DNA of 41,320 bases, from NCBI GenBank assembly GCA_025060625.1, contig JANXBR010000005.1, forward strand, positions 1-41,320, read 5' to 3'. Shown piece by piece: positions 29,122 to 39,186 of this stretch. Under the pieces are notes generated by a model. The model worked only from the letters and a program-made list of their open reading frames with translations. It had not been told where the DNA came from and ran no database searches. Every line of letters begins with the position of its first letter. Position 1 is the first letter of the stretch. Both the position numbers and the translations under genes were made by a program. The DNA comes from Thermodesulfovibrio sp. (lineage in GTDB: Bacteria; Nitrospirota; Thermodesulfovibrionia; Thermodesulfovibrionales; Thermodesulfovibrionaceae).

Positions 29122-29991
29122 TTAATTTGTAAACTTTTTAATTCTATCAATAACTTCATCTATTATCCACTGTGGTGTTGATGCTCCTGCTGTAACTCCA
29201 ATTTTTTTTGCAGAACTAAACCATTCTATCTTAATTTCCTGAGCATCTTCAATATGATATGTTTTTACTCCAATTTCTTTACATAGATTGGCAAGTTGAG
29301 TTGTATTTGCACTGTTTTTACCTCCTACAACCAGCATGAGTTCAACCTCTTTGGCAACCTTTTTTGTCTCTTCCAACCTTTTTGATGTAAAATTACATAA
29401 AGTATTAAAAATTCTTATTTCCTCAAATTCGGAAAGAGAGTTAATAATTCTATTCATTATCTCTTTAGCCTTGTGCAATGGTTGGGTTGTTTGTTGAATT
29501 ATACCAATTTTTTTGTCAAGGGAAGGAATTTTCTCATCTTTATCAAATTGGTTATTTTCTTTTTCAATTACAACTGCCTTTTCTCCTGCATAGCTTAATA
29601 TGCCTTTAACTTCTGGATGTTTTTTGTCTCCAATGATCAAAACTTGATAACCTTCAGAGGCTAATTTTTCAGCAAGATTTTGAGCTTTTTTTACAAATGG
29701 ACAGGTAGCATCAATTATTTCACATCCAAGTTTTTTTATTTCATTGAATTTTTCCTTGGGGATTCCATGGGCTCTTATTATTAAAGTCTTTATTTTTTCT
29801 TGAGATATATCATCTATTGGATGTACGCCTAAGTCTTTTAGTTTTTCTACAACTTGAGGATTATGAATTATGGGACCCAAGGTAAAAACATTATCTTTAT
29901 GCTTTTGAGCAACATCAAAGGCGATATCAATTGCTCTTTTTACCCCAAAACAAAAACCCGCACCCTCAACAAGAACAATATTTTTTTTCAT
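29122..29991 (-). CDS. ispH: 4-hydroxy-3-methylbut-2-enyl diphosphate reductase
   Basis: AGFCFGVKRAID, IIRAHGIPKEKF, IDATCPFVKKAQ, TLCNFTSKRLEE, VTAGASTPQWIIDEVI. Confidence 0.97.
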   Translation of the reverse strand: MKKNIVLVEGAGFCFGVKRAIDIAFDVAQKHKDNVFTLGPIIHNPQVVEKLKDLGVHPIDDISQEKIKTLIIRAHGIPKEKFNEIKKLGCEIIDATCPFVKKAQNLAEKLASEGYQVLIIGDKKHPEVKGILSYAGEKAVVIEKENNQFDKDEKIPSLDKKIGIIQQTTQPLHKAKEIMNRIINSLSEFEEIRIFNTLCNFTSKRLEETKKVAKEVELMLVVGGKNSANTTQLANLCKEIGVKTYHIEDAQEIKIEWFSSAKKIGVTAGASTPQWIIDEVIDRIKKFTN

Positions 29992-30014
29992 ATTGTTTTT
30001 GATAATACATGATA

Positions 30015-30683
30015 TTAGGCATCCTCTGCAACTTTTTTTAAAACAATCTCTATAACCTCTTGTAGTGTAAGCTCTGATGTATCAATATAAAAAGCATCAT
30101 TACTGATTTTTAAAGGAGCATTCTCCCGAGAGCTATCTCTTTTGTCCCTCTCTATTACATCTTTTAATGCCTCTTCAAAGGTTATATTTTTACCCAATCT
30201 AATAAGTTGTTCAAATCTTCTCCTTGCTCTTATCTCTGGTGATGCATCAAGATAAAATTTCTTCCATGCATCAGGAAAAACGACTGTTGTCATGTCTCTA
30301 CCTTCAGCAACAGTATTTTCTTTTTCGGCAAAACTTCTCTGCAAAGGCATTAGATAATTTCTAACAATTTTTAGAGTAGAAAGCTGTGAAGTTATTTCTC
30401 CAATTTTTGGGTCTCTAATTAGATCGGATACATCTTCATCTGATAGAAAAATTTTACCATTATGATAATTAATTGTTATATTTTTAAGCTCGTTCTGAAT
30501 TTCTTGTTCAGTCATAGATGAAAAATCTTTAATAGATGAAAATTTTTTAAAAAAATAGTATGCCACTGCTCTGTATAAAGCACCTGTATCAAGATATTGA
30601 AATCCTAAGGCTTTTGCTACTTCTCTGGAAACTGTGCTTTTGCCTGCTCCTGATGGTCCATCAATTGCTATTACTTTTTTCAT
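30015..30683 (-). CDS. cmk: Cytidylate kinase
   Basis: IAIDGPSGAGKSTVSREVAKALGFQYLDTGALYRAVAYY, AEGRDMTTVVFPDAWKKFYLDASPEIRARRR. Confidence 0.97.
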   Translation of the reverse strand: MKKVIAIDGPSGAGKSTVSREVAKALGFQYLDTGALYRAVAYYFFKKFSSIKDFSSMTEQEIQNELKNITINYHNGKIFLSDEDVSDLIRDPKIGEITSQLSTLKIVRNYLMPLQRSFAEKENTVAEGRDMTTVVFPDAWKKFYLDASPEIRARRRFEQLIRLGKNITFEEALKDVIERDKRDSSRENAPLKISNDAFYIDTSELTLQEVIEIVLKKVAEDA

Positions 30684-31981
30684 CGCTGAAGTATCTCCAG
30701 TAACTCATAAAACTGAGGGAATGATATGTCAACACATTCTGAGTCCTTTATCTTAGTTTCACCCTCTGCAATGAGTCCTGCGATGCTCAGTGCCATTGCT
30801 ATTCTGTGGTCTTTATAAGAGTGCACATCAGTACCAATAAGTTTACAGGGTCCTTCTATTTCTACTCCATCTTCAAATTCTTCTATTTTCACTCCCATTT
30901 TTTTTAACTCTAAGGTCATGGTTTTAATTCTATCTGATTCTTTTGCTCTTAATTCCTTGGCATCTTTTATAACAGTTTTACCCTCTGCCTGTGTTGCTAA
31001 AACACAAAGAATTGGAAACTCGTCTATTAATCTCGGAATAATATCTCCCTGGACTGTAACACCTTTTAGTTCAGAGGAACTTTTTACAAAGATATCTCCA
31101 ACAGGCTCTCCTGCTTGTTCGTTTAAATTAAAGATTTCTATAGTTGCTCCCATCAGTTTTAAAGTATCAAGTAATCCTGTTCTTGTCTCATTTAGATTGA
31201 CCTGTTTAATTATTAATTCTGATTTTGGTACCAAACATGTAGCAGCAATAAAGAAACAAGCTGAAGAAAAATCATTTGGAATAGTTATATCCAGAGGGTT
31301 AAGCTCATACTTTTTGGGGATAAGTTTTATTGTGTTATCATTTATTTCAATATGGGCGCCCATATTTTTTAACATTTTTTCTGTATGGTCTCTACTTTTA
31401 TATGGTTCTTTCACTGTTGTTTCTTCTTTAGCATAAAGTCCAGCAAGTAAAATAGCGCTTTTTACCTGTGCACTCGCCACTGGCATTACATAGTTTATTC
31501 CCCTTAATGGACCTCCTTTAATAACGATGGGAGGGAATTTATTGTCATCTCTTGCTATAATATTTGCACCCATTAATGAGAGAGGTTTAATAATACGTCT
31601 CATCGGTCTGTATCTTAATGAGTCATCTCCAGTAAGTATAGAGAGGAATGGCTGTGCTGAGAGTATTCCACTAAGTAGTCTCATTGTTGTTCCTGAATTT
31701 CCGCAATCTATAACATTATCGGGTTCCTTTAATGAGCTTAAGCCTTTACCATTAACTATGATTTCCTTTGACTCAGTTATTTCTATCTCAACACTGAGTG
31801 ATTTCATGGAATTAAGACTACTTATTGGGTCTTTTGCCCAAAGAAAATTTCTTATTCTTGACTTTCCTTTTGCTAAGGAAGCAAACATTATTGCTCTGTG
31901 TGATATTGATTTGTCAGGTGGTGGAATTATTTCTCCTTTTATTGTTTGAGCTTTTTTAATAACTCTGTCCATATTAATCAA
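30680..31981 (-). CDS. aroA: 3-phosphoshikimate 1-carboxyvinyltransferase (EPSP synthase)
   Basis: PPDKSISHRAIMFASLAKG, NSGTTMRLLSGIL, LRYRPMRRIIKPL, AKESDRIKTM, DHRIAMALSIAGL. Confidence 0.97.
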   Translation of the reverse strand: MINMDRVIKKAQTIKGEIIPPPDKSISHRAIMFASLAKGKSRIRNFLWAKDPISSLNSMKSLSVEIEITESKEIIVNGKGLSSLKEPDNVIDCGNSGTTMRLLSGILSAQPFLSILTGDDSLRYRPMRRIIKPLSLMGANIIARDDNKFPPIVIKGGPLRGINYVMPVASAQVKSAILLAGLYAKEETTVKEPYKSRDHTEKMLKNMGAHIEINDNTIKLIPKKYELNPLDITIPNDFSSACFFIAATCLVPKSELIIKQVNLNETRTGLLDTLKLMGATIEIFNLNEQAGEPVGDIFVKSSSELKGVTVQGDIIPRLIDEFPILCVLATQAEGKTVIKDAKELRAKESDRIKTMTLELKKMGVKIEEFEDGVEIEGPCKLIGTDVHSYKDHRIAMALSIAGLIAEGETKIKDSECVDISFPQFYELLEILQR

Positions 31982-32825
31982 TCTCTTGTCTTAATTTATT
32001 TGCTTTTTCTATAAATTGGTTAACTCCTTCTAAGTCCTTTTGAGAAAGAATTTTTTTTATTCGTTCAAGATTTTCTGTGAAAACTTCCAGGCATTGAAAA
32101 ATATTTTTATCATTCATAATGAAAATATCTCTCCATACCTCTGCAGAACTTTTAGCAATTCTTGTTGAATCCTTGAATCCTGTCCCAGCATATTTTATAA
32201 AATTTTTATTTATATCCGCCACAGTATTTACCATGCAAAAAGAAATTAAATGGGGAAGATGACTTACAAGAGCATAAATTTTATCATGGAATTCGGCAGT
32301 CATGAACTCAACCTGAGCACCTATTTGTTGCCAAAGCTTAGAAACTTTTTCCAGTGCAGTTTTATCAGTATTTTCAGTTGGAGTTATGATAACTCTTGCA
32401 TTTTTAAAAAGATCTCCTTTTGCATTTTCAAAGCCTGTTTTGTCTGAACCAGCAATTGGATGAGTTCCAACAAATAAAATTCCCTTTGGCAAAATTCTTT
32501 CAAAGGTATTTACGATACTTTCTTTCACACTGCCCACATCAATAATTATTGTTCCATTTTTAAGAAACTGAAGCATTTCATTGATAATTCTCTCAAAAAC
32601 ACTCGTTGGAGTGGCTAAGACTATGAGTTCTGCCTGGGAAGCTTCTCTTATTTCAGTAGTGTAACTGTCTATAATTCCAAGTTTTAAAGCTTCTTTAAGC
32701 CTTTCTTCGTTTCTTCCATAACCAATGATTTTATTGGTTAAATTTCTCTGCTTTAATGCCAAAGCTAATGAACCTCCGATTAAACCAACTCCAATAATTG
32801 ATACAACTTTAAATCCATCCTCCAT
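31974..32825 (-). CDS. tyrA: Prephenate dehydrogenase
   Basis: IIGVGLIGGSLALALK, VGTHPIAGSDKTGFENA, DKIYALVSHLPHLISF, GTGFKDSTRIAKSSAEVWRDIF. Confidence 0.95.
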   Translation of the reverse strand: MEDGFKVVSIIGVGLIGGSLALALKQRNLTNKIIGYGRNEERLKEALKLGIIDSYTTEIREASQAELIVLATPTSVFERIINEMLQFLKNGTIIIDVGSVKESIVNTFERILPKGILFVGTHPIAGSDKTGFENAKGDLFKNARVIITPTENTDKTALEKVSKLWQQIGAQVEFMTAEFHDKIYALVSHLPHLISFCMVNTVADINKNFIKYAGTGFKDSTRIAKSSAEVWRDIFIMNDKNIFQCLEVFTENLERIKKILSQKDLEGVNQFIEKANKLRQEID

Positions 32826-32826
32826 T

Positions 32827-33852
32827 TCAGACTTCCCTACCTAAAGCCTTTGCAACAGCTTCAACTTTTTTCATCATCTCTTTAAACTGTTCTGGTGTAA
32901 GTGATTGTTCACCATCAGAGAGAGCTTCTTCAGGATTTATGTGAACTTCAATCAAGAGCATATCTGCACCTGCGGCAACTGCAGCAACTGCCATAGGACT
33001 AACAAGGTCACGTTTTCCTACTCCGTGACTTGGGTCTACTGCCACAGGAAGATGACTTAAAGACTTTAAGAGAGGAACTGCACTTAGGTCAAGAGTATTT
33101 CTTGTTGCTGTTTCAAAGGTTCTGATGCCTCTTTCACAAAGTATGACTTTTTCATTTCCTCTTGAGAGAATATACTCAGCCGCCATAAGAAGCTCCTTTA
33201 TTGTGGCAGACATTCCTCTTTTTAGTAAAACTGGTTTATCTACCGAACCTACTTCCATGAGAAGTTTAAAATTCTGCATGTTTCTTGTGCCTATTTGAAG
33301 AATATCAACATAATCAATCATTACATCTATATCCCTCGGATCCATTATTTCACTTATTACAGGTAGTCCTGTTTTTTCCTTTGCTTCTGCTAAATACTTA
33401 AGTCCTTCCACTCCAAGTCCCTGGAAAGAATAGGGTGATGTACGTGGCTTAAAAGCTCCTCCCCTTAAAAAAGTAGCGCCTGCAGATTTTATCTTCTCAG
33501 CGATACTCATTAGAGTAACTCTATTTTCTACAGCACAAGGACCTGCTGCCACATGAACTCTTTTTCCACCAATTTCATGATGGTCAACTTTAATAATAGT
33601 GTCTGTTTTTTGAAAATCTCTACTTGCGAGTTTATAGGGTTTGAGAATTCTTAATACTTCCTCTACACCAGGAATGGCTCTAATTGCGTTTTCTTCATCT
33701 TCTGTGATCTTTGAGGTATCTCCGATTACACCAATAATTGTTCTTTCAGTTCCTTTTGAGATATGGGGTTTCAATCCTTTAAGTTCAAGTTTTTTTACGA
33801 TTTTTTCAATCTGTTCTTCACTTACATCTGGTTTTAATACAATAATATCCAT
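32827..33852 (-). CDS. aroF: 3-deoxy-7-phosphoheptulonate (DAHP) synthase, AroAI-beta type with N-terminal ferredoxin-like domain
   Basis: [93 protein letters not shown]. Confidence 0.95.
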   Translation of the reverse strand: MDIIVLKPDVSEEQIEKIVKKLELKGLKPHISKGTERTIIGVIGDTSKITEDEENAIRAIPGVEEVLRILKPYKLASRDFQKTDTIIKVDHHEIGGKRVHVAAGPCAVENRVTLMSIAEKIKSAGATFLRGGAFKPRTSPYSFQGLGVEGLKYLAEAKEKTGLPVISEIMDPRDIDVMIDYVDILQIGTRNMQNFKLLMEVGSVDKPVLLKRGMSATIKELLMAAEYILSRGNEKVILCERGIRTFETATRNTLDLSAVPLLKSLSHLPVAVDPSHGVGKRDLVSPMAVAAVAAGADMLLIEVHINPEEALSDGEQSLTPEQFKEMMKKVEAVAKALGREV

Positions 33853-33855
33853 ATT

Positions 33856-34965
33856 TTAACCTCCAAGGTATTTTTTAAATGCTTTAATAAACTCTCTGTT
33901 TTCTTTCGGTAGTCCTATTGTAACTCTTATATGTCTTGGTCCAACAGGTCTTACAATAACTCCCTCTTTGAGGAGAAAGTCAAATGCCTCTTTTGATGTA
34001 GTATTTTCAGGTAAAACTATGTATATAAAATTCGTTTGCGTGGGTAAAAATTTGATATTTGGTATTTTTTCAAGCTCCTTATAAAGATATTTTTTTCCTC
34101 TTTCATTTGTCTCAAGTACTTTTTTTAGATGTTTCTCATCTTTTAACGCAACCTCTGCGGCAATTTGAGCTATGGTGTTTGTATTAAAGGGCTCTCTAAT
34201 TCTGTTCATTTCTGAGATAATCTCTTTTTTAGCAATTCCATAACCTATTCGAAGACTGGCAAGTCCATAAGCTTTTGAAAAAGTTCTAAGGATTAGTATA
34301 TCTTTGCCTTCTTTAAAATATTTTAAGCTGTCAGGATACTCCTTGTCTGTAACATACTCATAATAGGCTTCATCAACAATTATCAGTATTCCTTCTGGAA
34401 GAGTTCTTATAAACTTATCAAACTCATCTTTATAGTTGATTGTACCTGTAGGATTATTTGGATTGGCAATGAATACAATTCTTGTTTTATCTGTTATTTC
34501 ATTAAGCATTCCTTCAAGGTCATGTCTCCATTCTTTAAGTGGTACTTCCTTTGCAATACCTCCCTGCGAAGTTATACTCATTGCATAAACAATAAAGGAA
34601 GGATTAGCCATTACAGCTTCATCTCCTGGAGCTACATAGGTTCTTACTGCAATATCTATGAGTTCATTTGAGCCATTTCCAAGAATTATTTCATCATGGG
34701 TGAGGTCTATTCCCTTTTTGGCAAACATTTCACATAGAGCATTTTTTAGATAGTATCCGCTTCCTTCAGGATATCTGGCAACCTCAGATGGAATGGAGAG
34801 GAAATCTTTAATTGCTTTAATAACTTTTAGAGAAGGGCCAATAGGATTTTCATTGGAAGCAAGTTTTACACACTCTTTTATTCCAAGCTCTCTCTCCACT
34901 TCTTTAATAGGTTTGCCAGGAATATAAGGTTGAATTTTTTGAACATATGGAAGCGCTTTTACCAT
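33856..34965 (-). CDS. hisC: Histidinol-phosphate aminotransferase family (class I/II PLP)
   Basis: YIPGKPIKEVERELGIKECVKLASNENPIGPS, FIANPNNPTGT, VDEAYYEYV, LRTFSKAYGLASLRIGYG. Confidence 0.93.
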   Translation of the reverse strand: MVKALPYVQKIQPYIPGKPIKEVERELGIKECVKLASNENPIGPSLKVIKAIKDFLSIPSEVARYPEGSGYYLKNALCEMFAKKGIDLTHDEIILGNGSNELIDIAVRTYVAPGDEAVMANPSFIVYAMSITSQGGIAKEVPLKEWRHDLEGMLNEITDKTRIVFIANPNNPTGTINYKDEFDKFIRTLPEGILIIVDEAYYEYVTDKEYPDSLKYFKEGKDILILRTFSKAYGLASLRIGYGIAKKEIISEMNRIREPFNTNTIAQIAAEVALKDEKHLKKVLETNERGKKYLYKELEKIPNIKFLPTQTNFIYIVLPENTTSKEAFDFLLKEGVIVRPVGPRHIRVTIGLPKENREFIKAFKKYLGG

Positions 34966-34979
34966 AAAGTTTCCTCCCT

Positions 34980-36053
34980 TTATTCAAATATTGGATATGA
35001 ACCAAGATGTACAAGCTCAATGCATTGATTTTTTACATCTTCTAAGGTGCTCTTAACCACCTCATCCTCAATGTGACCAATAAAGTCAACAAAAAATATA
35101 TACTCCCACTTTCTCATCTTTGCTGGACGAGACTCTATCTTTGTAAGATTTATTCCCGAATCTTTAAAGGGTTTAAGAGCATTATAGAGAGCTCCTGGTT
35201 TGTCTTGAAGTGAAAACATTATAGATGTTTTATCAGAACCTGTTTTACCAGGAAAAGTTTTTCCAAGTATAAAGAATCTCGTAAAGTTATTTTTGTAGTC
35301 TTCTATATGTTTTGCAATAAATTTAAGACCGTAAATATTTGCTGCAAAATCGCTCGCTATTGCTGCGACCTCTTCATCTAAGGAAGCCTGTCTTGCTGCT
35401 TCAGCAGTGGATGCAACATCATAAACGGGAATTTCAGGCATATTCTTGCGCAACCACTCTCTACATTGAGCTCTTGCATGAGGATGGGAGTATATTTTCT
35501 TTATTTTTTCCTTTTGTCCTGTAAGGGAAAGCAGGTTGTGGGTTATTGGTATTATTATTTCTCCAGCAATTTTTACCTCATACTGCATAAACATATCAAG
35601 GGTATAGGTGACAGTGCCCTCATTTGAGTTTTCTATTGGCACAACGCCGAATTTTGTTAGTCCCTTTTCCACACACTCAAAGATATTTTTAATATTGTCC
35701 TCAGGTTCAAACTGAGCAAAGCTTCCAAAATACTTTATTGCTGCAAGATGAGTAAATGTTCCCTCTGGTCCAAGATAAGAAATTTTTTGCGATTCCTGTA
35801 GTGCAAGAGTTGCTGAAAGAATCTCTCTAAAAAGAGTCTTAATTACATCATCAGAAAAAGGTCCTTTATTCAATTTGAGGATTTTATCTATGATATTTTT
35901 TTCTCTTACAGGATCATAAAAAGAAAGTCCTTGTGTTTTTTTAATTTCTGCTATTTTTATAGCGAGTTTTCCTCGTTGACTTAAGAGTTTAAGAATTTCT
36001 GTATCAATTTTGTCAATCTTATCTCTTAAATTCTGCAATTTTTCATTTTCCAT
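34980..36053 (-). CDS. pheA: Bifunctional chorismate mutase / prephenate dehydratase
   Basis: N-terminal LRDKIDKIDTEILKLLSQRGKLAIKIAEIKK (AroQ), SYLGPEGTFTHLAA, VPIENSNEGTV, NFTRFFILGK, ACT GALYNALKPFKDSGINLTKIESRP. Confidence 0.96.
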   Translation of the reverse strand: MENEKLQNLRDKIDKIDTEILKLLSQRGKLAIKIAEIKKTQGLSFYDPVREKNIIDKILKLNKGPFSDDVIKTLFREILSATLALQESQKISYLGPEGTFTHLAAIKYFGSFAQFEPEDNIKNIFECVEKGLTKFGVVPIENSNEGTVTYTLDMFMQYEVKIAGEIIIPITHNLLSLTGQKEKIKKIYSHPHARAQCREWLRKNMPEIPVYDVASTAEAARQASLDEEVAAIASDFAANIYGLKFIAKHIEDYKNNFTRFFILGKTFPGKTGSDKTSIMFSLQDKPGALYNALKPFKDSGINLTKIESRPAKMRKWEYIFFVDFIGHIEDEVVKSTLEDVKNQCIELVHLGSYPIFE

Positions 36054-36092
36054 TTTTTATTCTATCACAGAATATGATAAAATTTTAAAATT

Positions 36093-37211
36093 ATGACAAA
36101 TCGCAAAAATACTCTCATGGATAGAATATTAAACTGGATAGCTTCTCATGATGACGAACCTCCCTATCTTCTTCTTGATAGACAACTACTAAAGGAAAAA
36201 ATCTCTCTCATAGGTAAGGGAATTAAAAACTCAAAGGTCTTTTATGCTGTAAAGGCTAATCCAGATATAGAGGTTCTTAGGTATTTAAATAGTTTTAATT
36301 TGGGTTTTGAAATTGCTTCAGAAGGAGAACTGGCAATTCTAAAACAATTGAATGTTGATCCTCAAAGAATAATAACGAGTAATCCTATAAAGACTTTTAA
36401 ATTTCTTAGAGAGGCAGTTGAATATGGCATTGATTATTATGCCTTTGATTCTGTGTCAGAAGTTGAAAAGCTTGCAAAATATACACCGGGAAAGAAAGTT
36501 TATGTAAGACTTTCAGTGCCAAATGAAGGAAGTGAATGGCCCTTAAGTAAGAAATTCGGGGTTGAGATGGAAGAAGCTTCAGAATTGCTTATTTATGCTA
36601 AACAAAAAGGGCTTGAGCCTGTAGGGATAACATTTCATGTTGGTTCACAATGCAGTAACATTTATAATTGGCATACAGCAATACATAAGGCAGCCCAATT
36701 AAAAGAGCTTACAGAAAAAGCTGGTATTAAAATAAAAATGTTGAATATTGGTGGTGGATATCCTATTGAGTATATAAAGAGAGTTCCTTCCATAGAGACA
36801 ATTGAGACAAAAATTAACTCTCTCCTTGAAGAATATTTTCCCGATACAGAGATTTTTATAGAGCCTGGAAGAGCTGTTGTTGGAGATGCTGGAGTTTTTG
36901 TATCAAGAATTATTGGTAAAGCTCAAAGAGGAGACGAAAACTGGCTTTATATAGATGTAGGTGTTTTTAATGGATTAATGGAAAGCATAGGAGGTATTAA
37001 ATATCAATATGTTGTAGGAAGTAGAGGAGAAGAAAAGGAATGGACAATTGCTGGACCAAGTTGTGATAGTTTTGATGTAATAGACAGAGGAGTTTTGCTT
37101 CCTGAACCAGATGTTGGAAGCCTTATTCTTATTCTGTCTGCAGGTGCATACACAATATCCTATGCATCAGAGTTTAATGGATTTTCCATACCAAAAACAT
37201 TTTTAATTTAG
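36093..37211 (+). CDS. PLP type III decarboxylase (ornithine/lysine-type)
   Basis: VFYAVKANPDIEVLRYL, GFEIASEGEL, SLSKKFGVE-like WPLSKKFGVEM, ITFHVGSQC, LNIGGGYPIEY, EPGRAVVGDAG, GPSCDSFDVI. ODC-type CDSFD and neighbouring speE favour ODC/LDC over LysA. Confidence 0.85.
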   Translation: MTNRKNTLMDRILNWIASHDDEPPYLLLDRQLLKEKISLIGKGIKNSKVFYAVKANPDIEVLRYLNSFNLGFEIASEGELAILKQLNVDPQRIITSNPIKTFKFLREAVEYGIDYYAFDSVSEVEKLAKYTPGKKVYVRLSVPNEGSEWPLSKKFGVEMEEASELLIYAKQKGLEPVGITFHVGSQCSNIYNWHTAIHKAAQLKELTEKAGIKIKMLNIGGGYPIEYIKRVPSIETIETKINSLLEEYFPDTEIFIEPGRAVVGDAGVFVSRIIGKAQRGDENWLYIDVGVFNGLMESIGGIKYQYVVGSRGEEKEWTIAGPSCDSFDVIDRGVLLPEPDVGSLILILSAGAYTISYASEFNGFSIPKTFLI

Positions 37212-37221
37212 GAGGTTTGTT

Positions 37222-38058
37222 ATGATTAAATTTTTTGAGAAAGACCCTTATGCTCCAATACAGTATGTATATGAAGTGGAAAAGGTTCTGTATAAGGGCA
37301 AAAGTAAATTTCAGGAGATAATGGTCTTTGAAAATCCCTATTTTGGAAGAATTCTTGTTCTTGATAATGTTGTCCAGCTTACTGAAAGAGATGAGTTTAT
37401 CTATCATGAAATGCTAACCCATGTTCTTATGCATGCTCATCCAGAAGCAAAGAATGTTGCAGTTATAGGTGGTGGAGATGGCGGTGCAGTAAGGGAAGTT
37501 CTTAAACATGATTGTGTGAAAAAACTTTATTTTATTGAGATTGATGAAGAAGTTATAAATGTCTCAAAAAAATTTTTCCCCTCTGTTTCTTCGGCTATAG
37601 ATGATCCAAGAGTTGAGATTAGATGCATGGATGGAGCAGAGTTTATAAAAGAGATGAAAAACTCTCTTGATGTCATAATTGTTGATTCAACGGATATAAT
37701 AGGTTTTGCCAAAAGCCTTTTTACGGTTGAGTTTTTCAAATCTGTAAGAGATGCATTAACTGAAAATGGGATGTTTGTAACCCTTTCAGAGTCTCTTATA
37801 TTTCATAAAGAGCTTGTGTATGAAGTACAGAATTCAATGAAACTCATATTTCCAATTGTAGACCTTTATACTGCAAGTATAGCAACCTATGCTGGAAACT
37901 GGTGGAGTTTTTCTGTTGGCTCAAAATCTTTAGACCCCCGCGAAATGAGAAAAGCCATAAAAATAAATACCAAACTTTATACAGCAGATTTGCATAAAGC
38001 CTGCTTTTTACCCCGTGATATTTATAAAAAACTTTTAAATAAAGAGCTTATCTGGTAA
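37222..38058 (+). CDS. speE: Polyamine aminopropyltransferase (spermidine synthase)
   Basis: ILVLDNVVQLTERDEFIYHEMLTHV, VAVIGGGDGGAVREVLKH, CMDGAEFIKE, VDSTDIIGFAKSLFTVEFFK. Confidence 0.95.
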   Translation: MIKFFEKDPYAPIQYVYEVEKVLYKGKSKFQEIMVFENPYFGRILVLDNVVQLTERDEFIYHEMLTHVLMHAHPEAKNVAVIGGGDGGAVREVLKHDCVKKLYFIEIDEEVINVSKKFFPSVSSAIDDPRVEIRCMDGAEFIKEMKNSLDVIIVDSTDIIGFAKSLFTVEFFKSVRDALTENGMFVTLSESLIFHKELVYEVQNSMKLIFPIVDLYTASIATYAGNWWSFSVGSKSLDPREMRKAIKINTKLYTADLHKACFLPRDIYKKLLNKELIW

Positions 38059-38063
38059 AATAT

Positions 38064-38091
38064 TTGACTTTTTTAATGTTATCGTGATAAC
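38064..38091 (+). promoter_or_regulatory. Candidate sigma-70 promoter for hrcA-grpE-dnaK
   Basis: TTGACT (38064-38069) with GATAAC/TGATAA (38085-38091) at about 16-bp spacing, just upstream of CIRCE. Confidence 0.55.
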
Positions 38092-38099
38092 TTTAAACA

Positions 38100-38126
38100 T
38101 TAGCACTTAAATAAGAGGAGTGCTAA
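38100..38126 (+). promoter_or_regulatory. CIRCE operator (HrcA binding site)
   Basis: TTAGCACTT-N9-GAGTGCTAA, one mismatch in the inverted repeat relative to TTAGCACTC-N9-GAGTGCTAA, directly upstream of hrcA. Confidence 0.95.
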
Positions 38127-38127
38127 A

Positions 38128-39174
38128 ATGAGAGATACAATGCTTGATGAAAGAACTAAAAGAGTGCTTTACGCAGTCGTGGAAAGTTACATTGAAAAAC
38201 CTGAACCGGTGGGTTCTCGTTACATCATGAAAAAATACGGTTTTGATGTTTGTTCTGCTACAATAAGAAATATAATGTCAGATTTAGAAGATGCAGGCTT
38301 TCTGTCCCAACCTCACACCTCAGCTGGAAGAGTGCCAACAGATAGAGCCTATAGATTTTATGTTGATTATATATTTCACAAGGCTCTACTCTCACAATCC
38401 CAGGAGATTAAAAAAATTATAGAAAGTTTAACAAAAAAGTTAAGAAAACTCAGAAACAATATGGATTCTTTATTTTTAGAAGCAACTCAAAGTTTATCTC
38501 AGGCAACCAGGTATCTTGGATTAACGCTTTTACCAGCAACTGAAAAAACTGCATTGCATCGGGTAGATTTTATAAAATTTAAGGAAGACCTTGTAATAGC
38601 AGTTGTTGTAAATGACAAGGGTATTGTAAAAAATAAAATCATAAAAGCCTATCCTGAAATAACCCAGAAAGACCTCAACAGTCTTGCTGATTTTGTTAAT
38701 CAAAATTATCACGGAAAAACTATTGATGAAATAAGAGTTGATATGATGATTAGACTAAAAAAAGAAAAGCTTTTCTGGGATAAATTAATTTCAAAGATTT
38801 TAAAAATGTGTCAGGAAGCATTGAATTTTTCAAGAGAAGATGTTTATGTATCAGGATTTTATCACATAATGCATTTACCAGATTTTTCCGATATAGAAAA
38901 ACTCAGAGAGGTTGCAAAAACAATACAGGATAGACACCTTTTACTTAAGCTTTTTGAAAATATCTCTGAGGATGAGGATATGAAAGTAATCATAGGGCAG
39001 GAAAATCCTGTAGAGGAGTTTAGAAGCTTTAGTATAATTGCCTCACCTTATAAAGAAAAAGATAAATCGCTTGGTGTTATTGCTCTTGTTGGACCAAAGA
39101 GAATGAACTATCAAAGGGCAATAATGTTAGTTAACGCCTTTGCAAGATCATTAACCAGGACACTTTCAGATTAG
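38128..39174 (+). CDS. hrcA: Heat-inducible transcription repressor HrcA
   Basis: LDERTKRVLYAVVESYIEKPEPVGSRYIMKKYGFDVCSATIRNIMSDLEDAGFLSQPHTSAGRVPTDRAYRFYVD. Confidence 0.98.
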   Translation: MRDTMLDERTKRVLYAVVESYIEKPEPVGSRYIMKKYGFDVCSATIRNIMSDLEDAGFLSQPHTSAGRVPTDRAYRFYVDYIFHKALLSQSQEIKKIIESLTKKLRKLRNNMDSLFLEATQSLSQATRYLGLTLLPATEKTALHRVDFIKFKEDLVIAVVVNDKGIVKNKIIKAYPEITQKDLNSLADFVNQNYHGKTIDEIRVDMMIRLKKEKLFWDKLISKILKMCQEALNFSREDVYVSGFYHIMHLPDFSDIEKLREVAKTIQDRHLLLKLFENISEDEDMKVIIGQENPVEEFRSFSIIASPYKEKDKSLGVIALVGPKRMNYQRAIMLVNAFARSLTRTLSD

Positions 39175-39186
39175 GAGGGATATTTA

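Noticed and set aside
30918-31436. 172-aa plus-strand ORF (also 31527-31949) opposite aroA
   Set aside because: Antisense shadows of aroA; composition typical of reverse-frame translation.
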